DNA of 64,000 nt. It comes from Streptomyces xanthochromogenes (GTDB taxonomy: Bacteria; Actinomycetota; Actinomycetes; Streptomycetales; Streptomycetaceae). The notes under the pieces are model-generated. The model did no database searches. It had not been told where the DNA came from and worked only from the letters and a program-made list of their open reading frames with translations. Shown here one piece after another: positions 35,280 to 43,287 of this stretch (the stretch's first letter is position 1; each line of letters opens with the position of its first letter). Position numbers and translations under genes: made by a program. The stretch is from assembly GCF_014650455.1 (NCBI RefSeq), contig NZ_BMUZ01000011.1, positions 248,001 to 312,000 of the forward strand, read 5' to 3'.

Positions 35280-36575
35280 GTGGGAAAGAACCAGGATGTC
35301 GAAGAGCGGTGTGCCGGGAGACGGCGTGCCGGGAAACGGCGTGCCGGGTACGGGAGCGGTCCGGGACGCGACGCGCGGGGGCGGGGCGGCCGACAGCTCG
35401 GGCGGCCGGTGTTCCTGCTGGCCGTGGGGCATTCCTGTGTCGATGTGTACCAGGGGACCGTCGCGGCCCTGGTGCCGTTCTTCGTCGCCGAGCGTGCCTA
35501 CTCGTATGCGGCAGCCTCCGGGATCGTGCTGGCCGCCTCGTTGCTCTCCTCGATCGTCCAGCCGCTGTTCGGCGCGCTCACCGACCGGTGGGCGATGCCG
35601 TGGCTGCTGCCGGTGAGTACGGCGGTGGCCGGGGCCGGCATCGCGCTGAGCGCCTGGGGCGGCTCGTACGCCACGACCCTGGCGATGGTGGCCGTGTCGG
35701 GGGTGGGCGTGGCCGCCTACCACCCCGAGTCCGCCCGGGTGGCCCGCCTCGCGAGCGCGGGCAGCCACACGGCGATGGGCTGGTTCTCGCTCGGCGGCAA
35801 CCTCGGCTTCGCGACCGCTCCGCTGCTGGTCGCCGGGGTGGTCGGGGCGGGCGGCCTGGGGGCGGCCCCGCTGCTCGTGGTGCCGGCCGCCCTGGGCAGC
35901 GTGCTGTGCGTGCTCGCCCTGCGGGCGGTGCGGGCGCCGGGCCGGGCCGGGTCCGGCCCCACCCGGGCGGTGGGGCGGGACGACCGGGCGTCGTTCGCGA
36001 AGCTGTGCCTGGCCGTGGTCTGCCGTTCGCTGGTCTTCGTGGGGCTTGCCGCCTTCGTCGCGCTGTACGCCCGTCAGCGGGTGGGCGGAAGCCAACTGGC
36101 GGGATCCGCGGCCCTGTTCACGCTGTACGCGGGCGGCGCCGCGGGCACCGTGGTGGGCGGCAGGCTCGCGGCGCGCTGGGACCGGGTGCGGGTGGTGTGC
36201 TGGTCGTACGCGGCCGCGGTGCCGGCCGTCGCAGGGGTGGTGTTCGTGCCGGGGCCGGGCTTCTACCTGTTCGTCGCCCTGACGTCCGCCGCCCTGTACG
36301 TTCCGTTCTCCTTGCAGGTGACGCTCGGCCAGGACTATCTGCCCAGCCGGATCGGCACCGCGAGCGGGGTCACCCTGGGTCTGACGGTGAGTGTGGGCGG
36401 GGTGGCCAGCCCGCTGATCGGGGCCGCGGCCGACTCGACCTCGCTGCGCACGGCACTGGCCCCGCTCATCGTCTTCCCCGTGCTGGCCTGGCTCCTGACC
36501 CGCCGGCTGCCGGAGCCCGCACAGCCCGAGCCGATGCCCCGATTCTCCGACTCGCTTGCCTCGCAGGAGAGTTGA
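35280..36575 (+). CDS. MFS transporter, fosmidomycin-resistance (Fsr) type
   Basis: This 431-residue membrane protein has about 12 hydrophobic segments. It begins with FLLAVGHSCVDVYQGTVAAL, then FGALTDRW (the MFS loop 2-3 motif) and a large cytoplasmic loop near residue 225 (APGRAGSGPTRAVGRDDRAS). The overall pattern matches the Fsr subfamily of drug exporters. GTG 35280 has GAGGAT 6 bases upstream. The first ~40 residues are unusual: very basic and built from a 15-bp repeat. A start further downstream is not obvious because no good ribosome site exists there. It is probably regulated by the divergent AraC protein. Confidence 0.85.
   Translation: MGKNQDVEERCAGRRRAGKRRAGYGSGPGRDARGRGGRQLGRPVFLLAVGHSCVDVYQGTVAALVPFFVAERAYSYAAASGIVLAASLLSSIVQPLFGALTDRWAMPWLLPVSTAVAGAGIALSAWGGSYATTLAMVAVSGVGVAAYHPESARVARLASAGSHTAMGWFSLGGNLGFATAPLLVAGVVGAGGLGAAPLLVVPAALGSVLCVLALRAVRAPGRAGSGPTRAVGRDDRASFAKLCLAVVCRSLVFVGLAAFVALYARQRVGGSQLAGSAALFTLYAGGAAGTVVGGRLAARWDRVRVVCWSYAAAVPAVAGVVFVPGPGFYLFVALTSAALYVPFSLQVTLGQDYLPSRIGTASGVTLGLTVSVGGVASPLIGAAADSTSLRTALAPLIVFPVLAWLLTRRLPEPAQPEPMPRFSDSLASQES
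35311..35355. repeat. Three imperfect 15-bp repeats near the MFS gene start
   Basis: GTGCCGGGAGACGGC, GTGCCGGGAAACGGC and a diverged third copy lie head to tail. In frame they encode the basic (A)GRRRAGKRRAG stretch. Copy-number changes would keep the frame. Confidence 0.85.
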
Positions 36576-36581
36576 GCCTGA

Positions 36582-38150
36582 TCAGGGCATCGACCGCGCC
36601 CGGCTCGCGGTGGCCCCGGCGGCGATGGCGGCCGTGGCGGTGCGGGCCCGCTGGGCGAGCTCGTCCTGGGGTTCGGCGGGGCTGTAGACGATGAGGGCCC
36701 GGTCCGCCTTGTCGAGCAGCAGGGCGTCCGGCGCGGTCGCGGTCTCGCCGTCGTAGGCGAGGGAGTTCACGCCTTCGAGGCCGGTGAGCCGGACCGAGCG
36801 GACGCGTTCGCCCCGGTAGACGTGGGACCGGCGCAGCGCCCCGGCCAGCGCGGAGATCACGAGCCGGGTGCGGGCGAGCGGCAGATCGGCGTCGACGGTA
36901 CGTACGTCCAGGAGGCCCTCGTCCAGGCGGGGCCGGTGCGTCGGGGTGAGCCCTTCGGGCTGGTAGTGGCCGTTGCCCGCGAAGAGCAGCCACAGCGCGC
37001 GCGGGCGGCCGTCGACCTGGAGGCGGATGGGGACGGCGGTGCGCAGCACCCGGACCAGGGCGATCGCCGCGGCGGGCCACTTGCCGATGCGGCCCTCCAT
37101 GCCTTCGCGCAGCCGCACCAGATCCGGGTAGAGCCCGATGCTGAACGTGTTGACGAAGGCGGTGACGTCCCGGCCCGACCCGTCGGCGACCCGGGCCAGG
37201 TCGACCCGGATCGCCTCGCCGTGTTCGAGGGCGTACGCGGTGTCCTCGAAGGCGGCCACGCCCGCGTCGAGGGCGAAGTGGTTGAAGGTGCCGCCCGGGA
37301 ATACCGCGAGGGCGAGGCCCGCGCGGGCGGCGCGTTCGCAGGCCGCGTTGACGGTGCCGTCGCCGCCGCACACGCCGAGCACACGATCGAGCTGTCCGGC
37401 GCGGGCGACGGCCTCGTCGAGGAGTTCACCGAGGTCGTCGCCGTCGCCCAGCTCGACGATCTCGGCCTTGGGCAGCAGCAGCCGGAGATGGTCCTGGGCG
37501 GGCAGCCGGCCCGGAACCCCTTTGCCGGAGCCTGGGTTGACGACCACGACGAGCCCCTCGCCCCGGGTCAGTGCGGGCGCCGCGGCGCGGGTGTGCAGGG
37601 GGTGCAGCGGCTGGGGCCGGGGCGGCCACCAGTAGCAGGTGACGGCGGCCGCGGCCACGCCGAGCGCGCACCCGGCCAGCACGTCGCCCGGGTAGTGGAC
37701 GCCGACGTAGACGCGGGAGAACGCCACGGCCGCGGCGAGCGGGGCGACCAGCGCCCCGTACCGGCTGGATTCGAGCGCCACACCGGCGGCGAAGGCGGCG
37801 GCGGAAGCGGAGTGCCCGGAGGGGAACGAGGTGGTGCCGGGTGCCTTCGCGAGGCGGCGCACCAGCGGCACCGCGTCGATGACCGGGCGCCGGCGCCGGG
37901 TCGCGTACTTGGCGACGGTGTTGGTGGCGAGCGAGGCGACGGCGAGGGCGCCGATGCCGCGCCGGGCGGCCCGTCGTGCGGTGGGGCCGCCGGCCACCGC
38001 GAGCACCCCGGCCGTGGCGAACCAGAGCTTGCCGTGGTTGGCGGCGTGGCTCAGCCGGGGCAGTACCTGTTCGGCGCCGGCCAGGCGTGCGGTCGCCACC
38101 CGCTCGAACCAGCGGCGGTCGATGGCGCCCATCCGTGACATCGGTGACAT
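36582..38150 (-). CDS. PAP2 phosphatase-diacylglycerol kinase fusion
   Basis: This 522-residue bifunctional lipid enzyme joins a membrane PAP2-type acid phosphatase (residues ~1-200) to a diacylglycerol/sphingosine kinase-like domain (~210-510). The phosphatase motifs are KYATRRRRP, SFPSGHSAS and SRVYVGVHYPGD, and five or so hydrophobic segments surround them. The kinase part shows VVVVNPGSGKG, GVCGGDGTVNAA, FPGGTFNHFA and the C-terminal NSLAYDGE. Together they could interconvert phosphatidic acid or polyprenyl phosphates and their dephosphorylated forms at the membrane. Three in-frame ATGs lie close together (38150, 38141, 38132). It ends only 6 bp from the convergent MFS gene, leaving no room for a terminator. 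Confidence 0.9.
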   Translation of the reverse strand: MSPMSRMGAIDRRWFERVATARLAGAEQVLPRLSHAANHGKLWFATAGVLAVAGGPTARRAARRGIGALAVASLATNTVAKYATRRRRPVIDAVPLVRRLAKAPGTTSFPSGHSASAAAFAAGVALESSRYGALVAPLAAAVAFSRVYVGVHYPGDVLAGCALGVAAAAVTCYWWPPRPQPLHPLHTRAAAPALTRGEGLVVVVNPGSGKGVPGRLPAQDHLRLLLPKAEIVELGDGDDLGELLDEAVARAGQLDRVLGVCGGDGTVNAACERAARAGLALAVFPGGTFNHFALDAGVAAFEDTAYALEHGEAIRVDLARVADGSGRDVTAFVNTFSIGLYPDLVRLREGMEGRIGKWPAAAIALVRVLRTAVPIRLQVDGRPRALWLLFAGNGHYQPEGLTPTHRPRLDEGLLDVRTVDADLPLARTRLVISALAGALRRSHVYRGERVRSVRLTGLEGVNSLAYDGETATAPDALLLDKADRALIVYSPAEPQDELAQRARTATAAIAAGATASRARSMP

Positions 38151-38432
38151 GCGTCCTGCCTAGGGTCGGTCCGCCGGGTCTGGTGTGGGACAGCGCGGCC
38201 CCGGCACGCCCGTCCGCCGCGTTGTCGTCGGGTGCCGACTCCCGCGAGTTTTCGGCTCCGCTCGGACAGGGCCGCTCGGACGGGGGACCCCATCGCGTCG
38301 TCGCCCTCCTGTGCCGTGCGGCCGGACGCACCCGGCCTCCACTCGCCGGTCCCGCGGGGCCGGGGTACCGCGACGGCGACCGGATCCGCCGGACCGACCC
38401 TAGCCCGGGTGGCGAGCGGGTGCCCGCCGGGT

Positions 38433-38810
38433 TCACCCGGCCGGGCGGCTCCGCCCGAGGGCCGCGAGGAGTGTCGGCACATGGCTGTGGTCGATGTCCT
38501 TGACGGCGGTGACCAGGGTGAGGGTGCGGCCCTCGGTGAGTTCGGCGAGGCGGTCCAGTGCCCGGGACTGCTCGGGCCCGGCCAGTTCGGCCTCGTACCG
38601 CTCCTGGAACGCGGCGAAGCGGGTGCGGTCCTCGTGGTACCAGCGGCGCAGTTCCGTCGAGGGCGTGAGGTCCTTGGGCCACTCGTCGACCGCCGCGTGT
38701 TCCCTGGACAGGCCCCGCGGCCAGAGCCGGTCGATCAGGACGCGTACGCCGTCGGCCTCCTCGGGCGGGTCGTAGACGCGGCGGACCCGCGGCGTGTTCC
38801 TGCTCGGCAT
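38433..38810 (-). CDS. DUF488 family protein
   Basis: This 125-residue protein has the DUF488 signature VLIDRLWPRGLSREHAAVDEW (residues ~23-43), followed by RRWYHEDRTRFAAFQERYEAEL and TLVTAVKDIDHSHVPTLLAAL. The short, single-domain DUF488 family is widespread; no reaction is established, though some are linked to nucleic-acid damage or nitrogen oxide responses. ATG 38810 was chosen over an upstream in-frame ATG because GGGAGG lies 6-7 bases upstream. It is flanked by lipid enzyme and membrane protein genes, with no evident operon. Confidence 0.88.
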   Translation of the reverse strand: MPSRNTPRVRRVYDPPEEADGVRVLIDRLWPRGLSREHAAVDEWPKDLTPSTELRRWYHEDRTRFAAFQERYEAELAGPEQSRALDRLAELTEGRTLTLVTAVKDIDHSHVPTLLAALGRSRPAG

Positions 38811-38908
38811 CGTGCCTCCCGGCTGTCGCTCCGCACCGCTGTGCCGGTCCAACCCTGTCAACGGCCCGGGTGTTCCGCGACCGGTCGGGGCTCGTGGCGG
38901 ACACCGGA

Positions 38909-38938
38909 AGGGCGGCCCGGCCGGAGCCGGACCGCCCT
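38909..38938 (-). terminator. Hairpin terminator after the 38958-40094 gene
   Basis: 12-bp stem (one mismatch) AGGGCGGCCCGG/CCGGACCGCCCT with a 6-base loop, 20 bases beyond the leftward stop codon. Confidence 0.75.
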
Positions 38939-38957
38939 GCGGCGGGGAGGTGCATGG

Positions 38958-40094
38958 TCAGACGCCGACGGTCTCCTCGATCTCCTCCTCCTCTGCCTCT
39001 TCCTCCGCTTCCTCGGCGGACCGCGCCGGTACGGCGGCCGGAGCAGCCGTCGAAGGCGCGAGCGTGACGGAGTCGGCGGGGGCCCGGCGGCGTTCGACCA
39101 CGCCCGCGATCGCCGTCACGATCATGCCGAGGAGCAGCCAGGCGGCGAGCACCCACACATTGCGGGCGAGGCCGTGACCGTCGAAGTAGACGAGGTCGCG
39201 GATGCCCTCGACGAGACCGGCACCGTTCCAGAAGGCGTGCAGGCTGCCGAAGAAGCCGTCCTGCAGTTCGGGCCGGAACAGGCCCCCGGAGCTCGTGAAG
39301 TTGAGCATCACGAAGAGCACCATGACGGCGAGCGTGGTCCAGCGCTTGAGGAAGGTGTGCAGTCCGGCGCCGAGGAAGAGGATGCCCGCCGAGTAGAGCC
39401 AGGACATCGCCCACACTCCCCACAGACCGTGGTCGACGAGGTGGAAGAGCGGGCCCGCGAACGCGGCTCCGATGAGGGAGACCACGAAGGACACCCCGGC
39501 CACGAGCACTGCCCGTGTCCGCGGCGAGAGCCCCGCACCGGCCGCGCCGAGGACGGCGACGGAGGCGTACGAGCCGATGCTCACGGCGATCAGCAGGAAG
39601 AAGATGCCCGATCCGGTCGGGTCGCCGGGGACCGGGGGGACGACGTCGGTGACCTTGAGGGGGACGCCCTGGGCGGTGGCGGCCGGGGTGAAGACCTTCT
39701 CGACGGCGGTGGCGCTCATGTCGGACCCGGCCGAGGCGACGACGAGTTCGGGGGCCTTGGCGTCCAGGACGTAGGCGCCGGAGATGTCCCGGTCCTTGAG
39801 CTGGTGGACGGCGGTGGCACGGTCGGGCAGGGTGCGGACGTCGAGCTGGTCGCCCGCCTTGTCCTTCACCGTCTGCGCGAACACCTTCGCCTCGGGTCCC
39901 GCTCCGACGACCGCGACGGGGAGGTGGTGCGGCTCGGGGGTGGCGAAGGCGCCCAGGTAGGCGAGCCCCATGCCGAGACACATCAGGAGCGGAGTGATCA
40001 GGTGGGTGAGGACGTGTCGCAGCGCGGGGTTCGACGGCGCCGTACGCACGTCGCCCGGCGCGGTGACCCTACCGGCCTTGTGGCCTCCGGACAT
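38958..40094 (-). CDS. Membrane protein, YhgE/ABC-2 permease-like, with acidic tail
   Basis: This 378-residue protein has one N-terminal membrane segment (LITPLLMCLGMGLAYLGAF), an extracytoplasmic domain of about 110 residues (LPVAVVGAGPEAKVFAQTVK ...), then five or six more hydrophobic segments. The layout of TM, external domain and permease-like block resembles YhgE/Pip and DUF3533 proteins. The last 15 residues are almost all acidic (EEAEEEAEEEEIEETVGV), which is uncommon. No ABC ATPase is adjacent. The promoter carries two overlapping palindromes in AT-rich sequence, typical of tight control by a small-ligand repressor, and such genes are often efflux-like. Its regulator is not in the window. 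Confidence 0.75.
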   Translation of the reverse strand: MSGGHKAGRVTAPGDVRTAPSNPALRHVLTHLITPLLMCLGMGLAYLGAFATPEPHHLPVAVVGAGPEAKVFAQTVKDKAGDQLDVRTLPDRATAVHQLKDRDISGAYVLDAKAPELVVASAGSDMSATAVEKVFTPAATAQGVPLKVTDVVPPVPGDPTGSGIFFLLIAVSIGSYASVAVLGAAGAGLSPRTRAVLVAGVSFVVSLIGAAFAGPLFHLVDHGLWGVWAMSWLYSAGILFLGAGLHTFLKRWTTLAVMVLFVMLNFTSSGGLFRPELQDGFFGSLHAFWNGAGLVEGIRDLVYFDGHGLARNVWVLAAWLLLGMIVTAIAGVVERRRAPADSVTLAPSTAAPAAVPARSAEEAEEEAEEEEIEETVGV

Positions 40095-40154
40095 GACAGG
40101 ACCCTTCTGACCGGATCGCCGGCCGGGGACGGTCGCGATCCAATGGTTGGCTTT

Positions 40155-40182
40155 TACAACTTCTATCAGTTGTACTGTACAA
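40155..40182. promoter_or_regulatory. Two overlapping palindromes in an AT-rich promoter
   Basis: TACAACT-TCTATC-AGTTGTA (40155-40174) overlaps TTGTAC-T-GTACAA (40170-40182). They lie 61 bp upstream of the YhgE-like start and 62 bp upstream of the divergent TDT transporter gene. The local AT-richness stands out strongly from its surroundings. Confidence 0.75.
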
Positions 40183-40243
40183 GCATCTCCTCGTAGAAGC
40201 CACCTCGGTGGCGACGGGCGGCCCGGCGCGTTGAGATGGGGCC

Positions 40244-41191
40244 ATGGACCGCCAGGTGAACCCGTGGTGGGCGGAGCTGCCCCCGGCGGCCGGCGCCGCC
40301 GTGATGGCCACCGCGATCATCTCCGTCGGGCTGCATCTCACCGGCCACGAGACGCTCTCCCGGGTGTGGCTCGCGCTCGCGGTCGCGCTGTGGCTGCTGC
40401 TCGCCGGGGACTTCCTCGCGAGGCTCCTGAGGGACCGGGACCGGTGGTCGGGCGAGGCGGACACGCCGCCCGCGCTCACCGCCGTCGCCGCGACCACGGT
40501 GCTCGGCACCCGTCTGTCCGCCCTGGGCTGGGAGACCTCGGCCGCCGCGCTGCTCGCACTGGCGGCCGCGCTCTGGCCGGTGCTCCTGATCGCGGTCGTA
40601 CGCCACTGGCAGCGCCGGATGCCCGGCGCCGCCTTCCTGGTGTGCGTCGCCACCCAGGGCCTCGGCGTGCTCGCCGCGACCCTGTCCCTGGCGGACGGCG
40701 CCGGGTGGCTGGGGTGGGCCGCCCTGGTCGCGTTCGTCCTCGGCCTGGTCCTCTACGGCGAGGCGCTCGCCCGGTTCGACTTCCGCCAGGTGCGGGACGG
40801 GGCGGGGGATCAGTGGATCGGCGGCGGCGCCCTCGCCATCTCCGCGCTGACCGCGTCGAAACTGAGCCTCTCCCCGCTGTGGTCCGGCGCCGCGCACACG
40901 GCCCTGCGGACCGCCGCGCTGGTGCTGCTCGGCTTCAATCTCACCGCGTGCGCGGTCCTGCTCGGCGCCGAGGTGTACCGGCCGCGCCCGCGTTACGACA
41001 TCAGGCGCTGGTCCACGGTCTTCCCGATCGGGATGACGGCGGCCGCCGCCCTGTTCACATCGGCCGCCACCGGCATCGGCGCGCTGCACACGCTCGGCGA
41101 GGTCGTGCTGTGGATCGCGGTGGCGGCCTGGCTGCTCGTGCTCGCCGGGTTCGGGCGGAGCCGGGCCCAACTCCCCTTCAAAACAGGCTAG
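40244..41191 (+). CDS. TDT/SLAC1-family membrane transporter
   Basis: This 315-residue protein has about nine or ten hydrophobic segments and begins NPWWAELPPAAGAAVMATAIISVGL, close to the opening of tellurite-resistance/dicarboxylate transporter (TDT) proteins. Members include TehA-like anion channels and malate or sulfite transporters; the substrate here is unknown. ATG 40244 follows a weak GATGGGG site. It shares a divergent promoter with the YhgE-like gene and so probably the same repressor sites. It converges on the epimerase gene with a 13-bp gap. Confidence 0.75.
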   Translation: MDRQVNPWWAELPPAAGAAVMATAIISVGLHLTGHETLSRVWLALAVALWLLLAGDFLARLLRDRDRWSGEADTPPALTAVAATTVLGTRLSALGWETSAAALLALAAALWPVLLIAVVRHWQRRMPGAAFLVCVATQGLGVLAATLSLADGAGWLGWAALVAFVLGLVLYGEALARFDFRQVRDGAGDQWIGGGALAISALTASKLSLSPLWSGAAHTALRTAALVLLGFNLTACAVLLGAEVYRPRPRYDIRRWSTVFPIGMTAAAALFTSAATGIGALHTLGEVVLWIAVAAWLLVLAGFGRSRAQLPFKTG

Positions 41192-41204
41192 TCGACCCCT
41201 TACG

Positions 41205-42203
41205 TCAGATACCCTCGCGTCGGACGCCCTCGCATCCGGCGCCCAGCCGTCCGGCACCGCCGCGCCCGGCACGCGACCGCCGGACCAGCTCTTCGGCGGC
41301 CTCCGGCCACGCCTCGTAGGTGAAGTCGAACCCCGCCTCCAGGAGGCGGCCCGGCACCACACGGCGGCTCTTGAGGAGCAGTTCGGTGTCCGAGCGCAGG
41401 GCGAACGCGCCGAGCTCCGCCATCCACTTCGTCGCGGGAAGCCCCACCGGCACACCCCGGGCCGCCCGCAGGGCGCGCATGAAGTCGCGCTGCGGCAGCG
41501 GGACGGGCGCGGCCAGGTTCACCGGCCCGGCCAGGTCCTCGCGGGCGACGAGGAACTCCACCGCCCGGACGAAGTCGTGTTCGTGGATCCAGGACACGTA
41601 CTGGGCGCCGCCCGCGACCGGCCCGCCGAGGCCGAGCCGGACCATCTTCTGGAGCACGTCGAACACGCCCCCGCGGTCCGGGCTCATCACCATCGCCGCG
41701 CGCAGCGCGACCTTGCGGGTCTTCGGCGTGCGGGCCTGCTCCTGGACCGCCTCCCAGGCCTTGGCGATCTCTACGCTGAATCCCCAGTAGCCGGGCACCT
41801 CCGGCTCGGTCCCGCCCACGATTCCGTCCGCCTCGTCGTTGGCCCCGTCGAAGCGATGGGCGTACACGGTGGCGGTGCTCATCTGGAGCCAGAGTCCCGG
41901 CGGTCGCCGGGCGGCCTCGATCGCGTCCCCGACGACCCGGGCCGAGCACACCCGCGAGTCCATCATGGCGCGCAGGTTGGCCTCGGTGTAGCGGCAGTTC
42001 ACGCTGCGGCCGGCCAGGTTGATGACGACGTCGCTGCCGTCCACGACCTCTCCCCACGCGCCGGGCGTCTCGCCGTCCCAGCCCACCTCGCGCTCGCGGC
42101 TCGGCCGTCGGGTCAGGATCACGACGTCGTGGCCCGCGGCCGTCAGCGCCCGGTCCAGGATCGCCCCGACCTGCCCGGTACCGCCGGGAATCACTATCTT
42201 CAT
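41205..42203 (-). CDS. TIGR01777-family NAD-dependent epimerase/dehydratase
   Basis: This 332-residue SDR-type protein begins KIVIPGGTGQVGAILDRAL, a variant of the GxxGxxG nucleotide-binding motif. It carries VINLAGRSVNCRYTEANLRAM, the YWGFSVEIAKAWE region (Tyr-less variant of the catalytic helix) and the C-terminal DUF1731 domain (MAELGAFALRSDTELLLKSRRVVPGRLLEAGFDF). This family is widespread and its reaction is not established; it is not a classical sugar epimerase. A perfect 14-bp palindrome lies 40 bp upstream of its ATG. Confidence 0.85.
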   Translation of the reverse strand: MKIVIPGGTGQVGAILDRALTAAGHDVVILTRRPSREREVGWDGETPGAWGEVVDGSDVVINLAGRSVNCRYTEANLRAMMDSRVCSARVVGDAIEAARRPPGLWLQMSTATVYAHRFDGANDEADGIVGGTEPEVPGYWGFSVEIAKAWEAVQEQARTPKTRKVALRAAMVMSPDRGGVFDVLQKMVRLGLGGPVAGGAQYVSWIHEHDFVRAVEFLVAREDLAGPVNLAAPVPLPQRDFMRALRAARGVPVGLPATKWMAELGAFALRSDTELLLKSRRVVPGRLLEAGFDFTYEAWPEAAEELVRRSRAGRGGAGRLGAGCEGVRREGI

Positions 42204-42242
42204 TGCGCCCCCTCGATGTGGAAGCGACCCTAGCGCACCGAA

Positions 42243-42256
42243 TTGAACGCGTTCAA
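42243..42256. promoter_or_regulatory. Perfect palindrome TTGAACGCGTTCAA
   Basis: A 14-bp perfect palindrome in the divergent promoter between the epimerase and DUF5709 genes, 40 bp from the epimerase start. It looks like the operator of a dimeric HTH repressor. Confidence 0.65.
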
Positions 42257-42385
42257 AGCGGCCTGGTGATCACCCGGCCGGCCCGCTTGCGGTGGTCCCG
42301 GGACCCGGGCGAGCCGAGACTGGAAACGGCTGCCGGATCCGACCGCGCGGCGTGCGGGCCGACGGCCGCAACCCAGGAGGTAGCC

Positions 42386-42901
42386 GTGGTCGACAGTGAG
42401 GCGTGGGGGGACGAGGTCTATCAGCCGGACGGCTCCGAGGTGCAGGACGACGAGGGCATCCTGGGCGCCGAGGACACGCTGGACGACGGCCCCTCGGACC
42501 CGTTGGACGTCGGTTACTCGCCGCCCGAGCGCCCCTGGGCCGTGGAGCGCAGCGGGGTGACGGCTGCCGAGCGGCTGCGCGGCGACAGTCTGGAGCAGCG
42601 TCTGGCCGACGAGGTCGCCGAGGTGTCGGCGGCCGACGGCGACGGCATGGGCGACACCTGGGACACCGACGGCGAGCCGCGCGACGACGAGGTCGGCGGC
42701 GCCCGCGCAGGCCGCCTGGTGGCGCCCGACGAGGGCGCCCACCCCGACGACGAGACCCGGATGCTCGCCACCGACGTCGGCATCGACGGCGCCGCGGCCT
42801 CGGCGGAGGAGGCGGCCATGCACATCGTCGACGCGGACGACACCGAGTACCTCGACGGATACGAGGACCCCGCCCGCCCCCGGCCCGGCGAGAACCGCTG
42901 A
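42386..42901 (+). CDS. DUF5709 family protein
   Basis: This 171-residue, very acidic protein matches the Streptomyces DUF5709 pattern: DEVYQPDGSEVQDDEG, EDTLDDGPSDPLDVGYSPPERPWAVE, GDSLEQRLADEVAEV, AGRLVAPDEGAHPDDE and VGIDGAAASAEEAAMHIV. It has no membrane or signal segment and is probably largely disordered. No function is known. GTG 42386 is preceded by AGGAGG with 5-base spacing, which settles the start against the longer open frame. It is followed 29 bp later by the L31 gene, so the two probably share a transcript. Confidence 0.9.
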   Translation: MVDSEAWGDEVYQPDGSEVQDDEGILGAEDTLDDGPSDPLDVGYSPPERPWAVERSGVTAAERLRGDSLEQRLADEVAEVSAADGDGMGDTWDTDGEPRDDEVGGARAGRLVAPDEGAHPDDETRMLATDVGIDGAAASAEEAAMHIVDADDTEYLDGYEDPARPRPGENR

Positions 42902-42930
42902 CCGATCCACCCCTCTCCCCCGGAGCACCC

Positions 42931-43179
42931 ATGCAACGCGACAAGCAGCCCTCCTACCAGCCGGTTGTCTTCCGTGACCGGGCGGCCGGATTCGCCTTCC
43001 TGACCCGGTCGACCGCGACGAGCGAGGAGACGATCGACTGGGACGACGGCAACACCTACCCGGTCATCGACGTGGAGATCTCCGCGGAGAGCCATCCCTT
43101 CTACACCGGCCGGGCCCGGACGGTGGACACGGAGGGGCGGATCGCCCGCTTCGAGCGCCGCTACGAGGGCAAGGAGTGA
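42931..43179 (+). CDS. rpmE2: Ribosomal protein L31 type B
   Basis: This 82-residue protein matches type B L31 (QPVVFRDRAAGFAFLTRSTA, YPVIDVEISAESHPFYTG, RIARFERRYEGKE). Type B lacks the zinc-binding cysteines of the main L31 and usually replaces it on the large subunit when zinc is scarce, under Zur control. No Zur-like AT-rich palindrome is visible in the 29-bp gap upstream, so control would have to act at the DUF5709 promoter or not at all. A perfect hairpin directly after the stop ends the transcript. Confidence 0.95.
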   Translation: MQRDKQPSYQPVVFRDRAAGFAFLTRSTATSEETIDWDDGNTYPVIDVEISAESHPFYTGRARTVDTEGRIARFERRYEGKE

Positions 43180-43182
43180 CCG

Positions 43183-43204
43183 CGCCGGGCCGCTCGGCCC
43201 GGCG
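43183..43204 (+). terminator. Hairpin terminator after the L31 gene
   Basis: CGCCGGGCCG and CGGCCCGGCG form a perfect stem around a tiny loop, 4 bases after the L31 stop codon. Confidence 0.8.
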
Positions 43205-43287
43205 TCCCTGACCGGCCCCGTCCCGGGAGGCGGCGTCGCGTGATACTGGAGTGGTCACACTCCGCACGCCTCGCTCTGGAGGTCCTG

